DNA of 64,000 nt from Chelonoidis abingdonii (lineage: Eukaryota > Chordata > Testudines > Testudinidae), in contig NC_133771.1 in NCBI RefSeq assembly GCF_003597395.2, positions 52,334,339 through 52,398,338 on the forward strand. Direction: 5' to 3'. How positions within the stretch are numbered: position 1 is the first letter of the stretch; each line of letters begins with the position of its first letter. A program made the translations under genes and the position numbers. Positions 50,901 through 59,900 of the stretch are shown here, piece after piece. Below the pieces are notes generated by a model. It made no database searches. It saw nothing but the letters and a program-made list of their open reading frames with translations, and was not told where the DNA came from.

Positions 50901-53900
50901 TCCTTTCATTGCTCAAATCACTCTTGAAGACCCATTTCTACTGTGATGCTTAAATATAAATAATCCAGTTTGAGGGTAGTTGATATTTTTGTTGGGACCT
51001 AGGGTTTGGAGTTGATAGCGTATCTTATCCCTCCTTCCTACTGTTCATTTCTGGCTTGTCACTCCTCCATTCCCTCTCTCCAGTTTTCACCCAGCTGAAG
51101 TCAATACAGACATTAGTCAGGCAGTTCTGATTTGCCCTTGTGTGCGAGAAGAGACAAGGAGTTCCTCCCTCTTCTTCCCCTTTCCCATACCTGGTATTAC
51201 GGTTCTTGCCTTTCCACTGTAGCAATTAATGATATATCTTAAACACTAAAAATGGTGTAGAATACATATTCTTCTTCAAGTGATTGCTCATGTGTATTCC
51301 ACAGTAGGTGTGCGTGCTCGCCACGTGCACCAGTGCTGGAAGCTTTTCCCTTAGCAGTACCCATAGTGAGGGAGCCCCTCTGTGACCCCTGGAGTGGCGC
51401 CTCTATATCACGCCATAAAGGGGGCTACGCACTGTCCCCCACCCTCAGTTCCTTCTTGCTGCCAATGAAGATAGTCGGAACTTGTGCTCCAGCTTTGCTG
51501 TAGTGTCTTCCTTAGTAGTACGATCTTCAACTGTTACTAGTTTCTCCAGTTAGTAGCCTGGCTTGGGGCATGCCCCGAGTACTAAGCTTCAAGTCGTGCG
51601 ACTCCTGTCACAATTCCATGCCCAGAAGCGATCCACACTCCGAGTGTCTTCACTGTCTGGGCGAGGCTCATATAAGTGAGCGTTGTAAAATCTATAAGTC
51701 CTTCAATTCCCGGACTAAACGCGAACATAAGATCCAACTCTGGGCTTTGCTGATGGAGTCGGCTCTGGCCCTGGCAGTGGCGTGCTGACTTGACCCGGCA
51801 CCGGGCACCGCGTCCTCGGTGCGGAGCGAAGCCCCATCCACCAGTCAGCACCACTCCTCTGCCAAGAAGCAAGGCAAGACCCAGCGGTGCTGAGACAAGG
51901 ACGGGTGAGACTGGACCCCAAGTAGATTTATGCGCCACCGTCCAGAATTGCCTATGCCCACGATTCTGTTCCAGGGCGAGAGAGGGCGAAGGGGTGATAT
52001 TGGACGCGTTCCTAATCCCATGGTTGGGCCGCCTGTTCTACACCTTCCCGCCCTTCCCCCTGATAGGCAGAGTCCTACAGAAGGTAGAGGCAGATGGGGC
52101 TCGGATTATCCTCATAGCCCGAGATTGGGCCCGTCAACATTGGTACAGGACCCTCCTGCAGCTTTTAGTGGACCCCCCATCTCCCCGTGCAGGCTGCCGC
52201 TCCGATTGGACCTCCTCTCTCATGTTTCCTCCACCCCGACCTGGCCACGCTCCACTTGACAGCGTGGCTGCTCCGTGCTTGAATGAGGAGGAGAGGAGGT
52301 GTTCTGAGGATGTTAGGTCCTGCTCAAGAGCAGGAAAACGTCCACACATCGAACCTACCTGGCCAAATGGTATTGGTTCTCCAGGTAGGCGAGGGAGAGG
52401 GGTTCTTCCCCCTCCTCCACATCTGTCCAGCTTATCCTTGATTACCTACTGTCCCTTAGAACCCAAGGGCTGGCACCCTCCTCAATCAGGGTGCACCTGG
52501 TGGCCTTTTCAGCTTTCCACCCCCTGGTGCAGGGCCACGTGTTGTTTTCACACCACATGGCCTCCCAATTCCTGAAAGGGCTGGATCGGGCATTCCCTTA
52601 CGCTAGACGCCCGTTCCCGTTCCGAGACTTGAACGTAGTGCTGTCCTGCCTCACAGGGCCTCCATTTGAGCCCTTGGCAACATGTTCTTGGTCCCACTTA
52701 TCGTGTAAAGTGGCGTTCCTGGTAACTATAACCTCAGCCCGCCGGGTCTCAGAGCTTAGGGCCCTGACCTCTGAACCCATGTATACGGTCTTCCATAGGG
52801 ATAAGGTCCAGCTCCGCCTGCACCCAGCTTTTCTGCCGAAGGTAGTCTTGGCTTTTCACATGGATCATGACATCTTCCTCCTCGTCCTCTGTCCTAAGCG
52901 CCATGCCTCTAATGAGGAGTGACGCCTGCACATGCTAGATGTGCGCAGAGCACTGGCTTTTTACTTAGACCGAACCAGGCCATTCCTTAAATCCCCTTAG
53001 CTTTTCATTTCTTCTGCCGAGCGCATGATGAGGCGACCGGTATCCACCCAGCGGATCTCCCGCTGGATCACCTCATGCGTACGCACTTGTTACGACCTGG
53101 CAGAGGTTCCCCTGCATCTTGTAGCGAAGGCTCATTCAACGAGAGCTCAGGCCTCGTCTGCTGCCTACGTAGATCATGTCCCTATTCAGGACATCTGCAG
53201 GGCTGCTACGTGGTCCTCTTTTCATTGCACTATGCGATCATCTCCCACACGCAGGGTGATGCCGGGTTTGGTAGGGTGGTGCTCCGCCGTCGTAACCCTT
53301 AAACTCCTACCTGCCTCCATCAGGTATAGCTTGGAGTCATCTACTGTGGAATACACATGAGCAATCACTCAAAGGACAGTTACCTGTTCCGTAACTGGCA
53401 TTCTTCGAGATGTGTTGTTCAGTTGTATTCCACATCCCGCCCTCCTTCCCCTCTGTCAGAGTTGTCTGGCAAGAAGGAACTGAGGGTGTGGGGGGGAAGC
53501 GCGCAGCCCCCTTTATGGCATGATATAGCGGCGCGACTCCAGGGGTCGCAACGGGGCCCCCCCACTACGGGAAAGGAAAAACTAAGGGAAAAACTTCCAG
53601 CACCGGTGCACGTGGCGAGCCCGCACACCTACTGTGGAATACACCTTAGCAACACATCTCGAAGAACGCCAGTTACGGAACAAGTAACTGTCCTTTGCTA
53701 AGGAGTGTTGGTAGAATAAAATACGAAATGTTCAAAATTTGGCATGCCTTCTGAAAAAGCTGGTATACAAGAATCAGCAGACAGAGAAAATATTTTATTT
53801 TTTGTCATGTACAATCAGTAATTTTTTTTTCTGGAAGCTTCTCATTCTGTTTTCTCTTAATGCTTCAGAGAGACTTTCCTCTGCTGTCTCCTACTCTTCT

Positions 53901-56900
53901 GTCTCTCTATTTTGTCATCTCTTTTTCTAGTCAGTTGTTTCCCCTTTTCTGTGGATTGTATATTTACTTGAAGACCAAGTACTATTAAAATTTACTTTAA
54001 AAAACACAATTTGTAAACACTTCATACTACTTTTTTTCCTTTTTAAACAGGAAATTTGTGTAGTTCGCTTTACCCCGGTAACTGAAGAGGATCAGATTTC
54101 TTATGCTTTGCTGTTTGCATACTTCAGCAGCAGGAAGCGTTATGGTGTAGCTGCCAATAACATGAAGCAAGTGAAGGATTTGTATCTTATCCCTTTAGGT
54201 GCCTCAGACAAAATTCCACATCATCTTGTACCTTTTGATGGACCTGGTAAGTACAATACAGAGCTTGGAAATTTACATATAGTGGCACCTCCCCCATGAA
54301 TGAAATATGAAATGTACCTGAAAATTAAAGTTTAACTTTTTAAGTCATAACAGTGTTTTTGAGCAAACTGAGTATTGCGCATCTTATTCGGATAAAACAT
54401 TACTGATCATCCTGGTGTTATGAGAATCTTCTGTAACAGATTGGAAACCAGTTTCCAACCCATAAAATTATTTGGCTTGTGATTAATGTTTAACCCACAC
54501 TGCTACGTGGCAGGGGATAGAGGGAAAGGTGAGAGAGAGTCTGATATTTAGTACAGCTCAGTGAATAGAGTGGTGCAAGTGACTTCTGGAAGAGGTTTGT
54601 TCACATTCACACTGATTTATTTTCATGGATGCTGTCATGCAGATAAACCATAAATTGAGTCAAAAAAACCCTTTTTAGTTAAACCAGGGCTAGTTTCTTG
54701 TTTAGACAAAGGCTTTAGGTGAGGGAAGTGCAGCTTGAAGAAGTGAACCCATAATGTGTAGGCATTGTGAAGTCATGTCTCTGGTTCCTTGGTCCTGCTT
54801 GGGGCCAACAGTAATATGAATCTGGGGCAGCTTTTATAGATACTGAGGATTCTGGATTGTGGGGAGGAAAACTCACCCATGTGTGCACCTTTGGTGCTCA
54901 AGTCCATTGCAGTGGTGGTCTGTTAAGTCTTGTTGAAAGTCTCTGGGTAAGGATAAAATGGGTAAAAAAAACAAGGGTGATGTCATAGTAGAACAAGAGG
55001 TGGATGAGGCTTTAAAAAAAAAAAATCATAACAAAATCATCCAAAGCACAGGACTTGGTGGTGATGCGGGACTTCAGCTACCCAGACATCTGTTGGAAAA
55101 GTAATACAGCAGGGCACAGATTATCCAATAAATTCTTGGAATATATTGGAGACAATTTTTTATTTCAGAAGGTGAAGAAAGCTCCTAGGTGAGAGGCTGT
55201 TCTAGATTTGATTTTGACAAATAGAGAGGAACTGGTTGACAATTTGAAAGTAGAAGGAAGCTTGGGTGAAAGTGATCATGAAATGATAGAATTCATGATC
55301 CTAAGGAATGGTAGGAGGAAAAACAGTGCAATAAAGACAATGGATTTCAAGAAGGCAGCCTTCAGCAAACTCAGGTAGTGGGTAGGTAGGATCCCATGGG
55401 AAGGAGGTCTAAGGGGAAAAACAGTTCAAGAGAGTTGACAGTTGTTCAAAGAGACATTTTTAAGGGCACAAGAGCAAACTCTCCCATTGCATACGAAAGA
55501 TAGGATGTATGGCAAGAGACCACCGTGGCTTAACCAGGTTATCTTCAGTGATCTAAAGCTCAATAAGAGACCTACAAAAAGTGGAAACTAGGCTAAATTA
55601 TAATGGATGAATATAAACAAACAACACAAGCATGTAGGGACAAAATTAGAGAGACCAAGGCACAAAATAACATTAAACTAGCTAGAGACATAAAAGGTAA
55701 CAAGAAAACATTAGAAGCAAGAGGAAAACCGAGGACAGGGTAGGCCCATTACTCGATGTAGGGGGGAAACAATAACAGAAAATGTGGAAATGGCAAAAGT
55801 GCTAAATGACTTTTTTGTTTGTTTTCACCAAAAATGTTAGTAGCGATTGGACATCTAATATAGTGAACGCCAGTGAAAATAAGGTAGGATCTGAGGCTAA
55901 AATAGGGAAAGAACAAGTTAAAAATTACTTAGATAAGTGTCTTCAAGTTGGCAGGGCCTGATGAAATACATCTTAGAATACTCAAGGAGCTGACTGAGTC
56001 GATACTTGAATCATTAATGATTATCTTTGAAAACTAATGGAAGACGGGATAGATTCCAGAGGACTGTAAAAGGGCAACTATAGTGCCAATATGTAAAGAG
56101 AGAAATAAGGACAACCTGGGAAATTACAGACTAGTCAGCTTAACTTCAATACCCAGAAAGGTAATGGAGCAAATAATTAACCATTTTGCAAACATCTAGA
56201 AGATAATAAGGTGATAGGTAACAATCGGCATAGATTTGTCAAGAACAAATTGTATCATACCAACCTAGTAGCTTTCTTTGACAAGGTAACAAGCCTTGTG
56301 GATAGGGGGAAAGCAGTAGATGTGATCTATCTTAACTTTAGTAAGGCTTCTGATACTGTCTCACATGCCCTTCTCATAAACAAACTAGGGAAATACAACC
56401 TAGATGGAACTACTACAAGGTGGGTGCATAACTGGTTGGAAAAGTGTTCTAGAGAATAATCATCAGTGATTCACAGTCCAGCTGGAAGGGCATATTGAGT
56501 GGGATCCTGCAGGAATCAGTCCTGGGTTTGGTTCTGTTTAATAGCTTCATCAATTACTTAGATAACGGCAGAGAGAAGACGCTTATAAAGTTTGTGGATG
56601 GTACTGAGCTAGAAAAGGTTGCAAGTGCTTTGGTGGATAGGATTCAAATTCAAACTGATCTGGACAAACTGGAGAAATGGTCTGAAGTAAATAGGATGAA
56701 ATTTAGTAAGGACAAATGCAAAGTACTCCACTTAGACGGGAACAATCAGTTGTGCGCACACAAAATAGGAAATGACTGCCTAGGAAGGAGTACTGTAGAA
56801 AGTGATCTAGGGGTCATAGCGGATCACAAGCTAATTGAGAGTAAACAGTGTAGTACTGTTGCAAAAAATTCTGTAAACATGTAAACATAATTCTGGGAAG

Positions 56901-59900
56901 TATTAGCAGGAGTGTTGTAAGCATGATGTGGTAAGTAATTCTTCTGCTCTGCTCTGTGCTGATAAGGCCTCACTCGGGAGTATTATTTCCAGTTCTGAAG
57001 ATCACATTTTAGGAAAGATGTGGACACATTGGAGAAAGTCCAGAGGAAAGCAGCAAAAATGATTAAAGCTCTAGAAAACATGACCCATGAGGAAAGATTG
57101 AAAAAAAATGGGTTTGTTTAGTCTGGAGAAGAGAAGACCGAGTGGAGACAACAGTTTTCAAGTACATAAAAGGTTTTTATAATGAGGAGGGAGAAATTTT
57201 TTTTTTCTCTTTAATCTCTGAGGATAGGACAAGAAGCAATGGGTTTAAATTACAGTAAGGGAGGTTTAGGGTGGACATTAGGAAAGACTTCCTAACTATC
57301 AAGGTAGTTAAGCACTGGAATAAATTGCCTAGGGAATCACTGTCATTGGAGCTTTTTAAGAGCAGGTTAGACAAACACTTGTCGGGGTTGTCTAGATAAT
57401 ACTTAGTCCTGCCATGAGTGCAGGGCACTGAACTAAAAGACCTCTCGAGGTCCATTCTAGTCCTACGAGTCTATGATTCTCTGTTCCCATTTCGGGAAAT
57501 GATTGTGGGGTGTAGAATGTTCAGTAGAACAGCTAGCACTCTTCCCTTTAACGTCTATTTGTTTCAGTTCTTTATTCTGGCAGTTAATATTGTGAATCCC
57601 TACACATACAAAAATCTGAATAAACTTCAGTTGAATCATTATTATTTTAAGTGAAACTTATGAGAAATTATATGCTAAAAAAAATCACAGTTAGCACTTG
57701 TATACGTGAATATTAGTTACAGATGACAAGCTGTATACTTACATTTTGCATTCCAAGTCAAGCATTTGAAATTTTTACTTTTTTACATAGCAGCAAGGCT
57801 TAGCCAGCCTAAAAATATATACTTATATTCTTTATGGTAAGACTTGTTCGTGTAGAGCTGCGTTTTTTAGGCTGAACAACCTTGACATTGACCCTTTGAA
57901 AATTATGTATTTGTTATGCTATTTTTATATTCAGTTTTCTTCGTAATGAAAACATTGATGTTCCAACCAGACCTGCTTTTGCTTGGCCTTTTTGATTATG
58001 CTGGAGCCCTGGAAAGGGGAGTTTGTGCCACCAAAGGATTGCTTCCACTTTGAGTTGGGGGAAAACCCAAGTAACTAGTTAAGGTGGCTTTTATATCCCC
58101 TTTCTGCTGTAGTGGGGCTGGGAATGTAGACCAAGATATTTGAGTGTTGTTCATTTTTATTTTTAAAGGATTTCCCTGGGCTAAATTCATTTAAATATGA
58201 GGGCTAGAAATTGACAGTGTTTGTGTTTTGATTGTGAAATAGCCATTACCTATATTTAAGCCAGTCCTTCTGGATATCAAGATTATTTATGCTCATTTTA
58301 GGTATATTTTAAAATATCCCAAATTAAACCTTTTGCTATGTTTTAATATGATACATTGTTCTGCAGAGTTGATGGTAAGCTTGCATTATCATTGCCCATA
58401 TGGTTGACTCAGATCGCTAAAAGGAGACCTCCATTTTTAAGGGAACCTAAGTTATCCCAAACAAACTACCTGATGGGCAGAATTTGCCTCCTGTGAGGCA
58501 ATGGCATGAAAATGAGATGTACTGCTTGAGCAGCTGTCTGGTTGCCTTAAGCCTTTGAAACACACAGTACCTTTAGGTACGGGAGAGAGCATACTGGGAA
58601 GCAGTCCTTGCTATATCGTTGAAGAAGTATAACTAATTTTTCAAATAGAACAGATCTCTTGGGTGAGGGGGGCTGATGGGACCCAAAAAATACTATAGAC
58701 ATATGATAGGTTATTCTTTTATTAAAATGATTCTCCAGATAAATGTATTTCATTTATTAATTGCTTTTATGATTTTACATAGGGATTGAAATACATCGAC
58801 CAAATCTGTTGCTGGGTTTGATAATTCGCCAAAAAATGAAGAGACAGATTAGTGCTAGCACTAGCCTTGTGGATGAAATCCCTGAAAATGCCCCGAGTAA
58901 CTTGCCGCCAGAAAAAAAAAGCAAACTGAGCAAGACTGAAGTCTCTAGTACTGAAGTAGTAGTAGAAGAGGAGGAGGAAGAAAATGATTTTTTTAATTCC
59001 TTCACAACTGTGTTACATAAGCAGAGAAATAAGCCTCAGCAATCTAATACAGAAGAAATGCCAGCAGTTATTGAACCTGTAGTAGAAAGCATCAAACATG
59101 AGCCACCAAAGCCACTGAGATTTCTTCCTGGAGTTCTCGTTGGATGGGAAAATCAGTCTTCTACTCTTGAACTAGCAAATAAACCACTGCCTGTAGATGA
59201 TATTCTTCAAAGTCTTTTGGGTACTACAGGACAGATATATGAACACCATCAGTCAGTGGTGGACCAGTGTGCTAGTCAAGAAATACCTTTATTTGCTGAA
59301 CAGACAAGCTTAGAAGAAGAAAAAATGAATGTTGCTGAAGAAACTGCTGATGAAGTTATAGAAACTAAGACTAAACTAGATGATTCACAAGAATCCACTG
59401 ATGTTACAGTAACAATGGACACACCAGTTGCAGGGACCTCATGTTCTGCAGGAACTGTAGGAACTCTGATAAGTTTAAGCCTTAAGGGAAAACCACCAGA
59501 TGTTTCTACAGAAGCATTTTTAGCAAACTTATCTGTTCAGTCACAGAGCAAGGAAACTGAGGAGTGTAAAGAAAATGATCCAAAGTGGCAGCTGTATGAC
59601 ACAGAGAATGTTTTGCAAGAAAGCAAAAGGACCACAAATTCTAGTTTCTCTTCTTCCTTATCAAATGCAGGTAAAGGAAGTGGTGATAACAGTGTTAACA
59701 TAGGTTCTTCTGAAAGTATGATTGCTAATACTTCCAAATCTCCACAGTTTATTAATCTTAAAAGGGACCCAAGACAAGCAGCTGGACGAAGCCAACAGAT
59801 TAATGCTTCAGAAAATAAGGAAGGGGACACTAACAGAAATGAAGAAAGACAAAATATACAGTCAGACATCTCTGGAAGTGAGCAAATGGAGATAGAGAAT

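Larger units (their letters stand above)
51275..53699 (+). mobile_element. DIRS-type retrotransposon copy 2, internally deleted (2.4 kb)
   Basis: Left terminal repeat 51275-51470 (TTCAAGTGATTGCTCATGTG), gag N-terminus 51570-51788, a jump near 51980 into the methyltransferase-like block, recombinase 52300-53330, internal complementary region 53340-53445, and inverted right repeat 53465-53699. Compared with copy 1, about 3.3 kb (most of gag, all RT and RNase H) is missing. Termini differ from copy 1 and copy 3, so it is a third subfamily. Sense to PHF3. Confidence 0.9.
50753..54050 (+). other. PHF3 intron 11 of window
   Basis: Donor GTAAGG, acceptor TTAAACAG. 50760-51270 unassigned; DIRS copy 2 at 51275-53699; 53700-54050 AT-rich, nothing seen. 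Confidence 0.8.
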
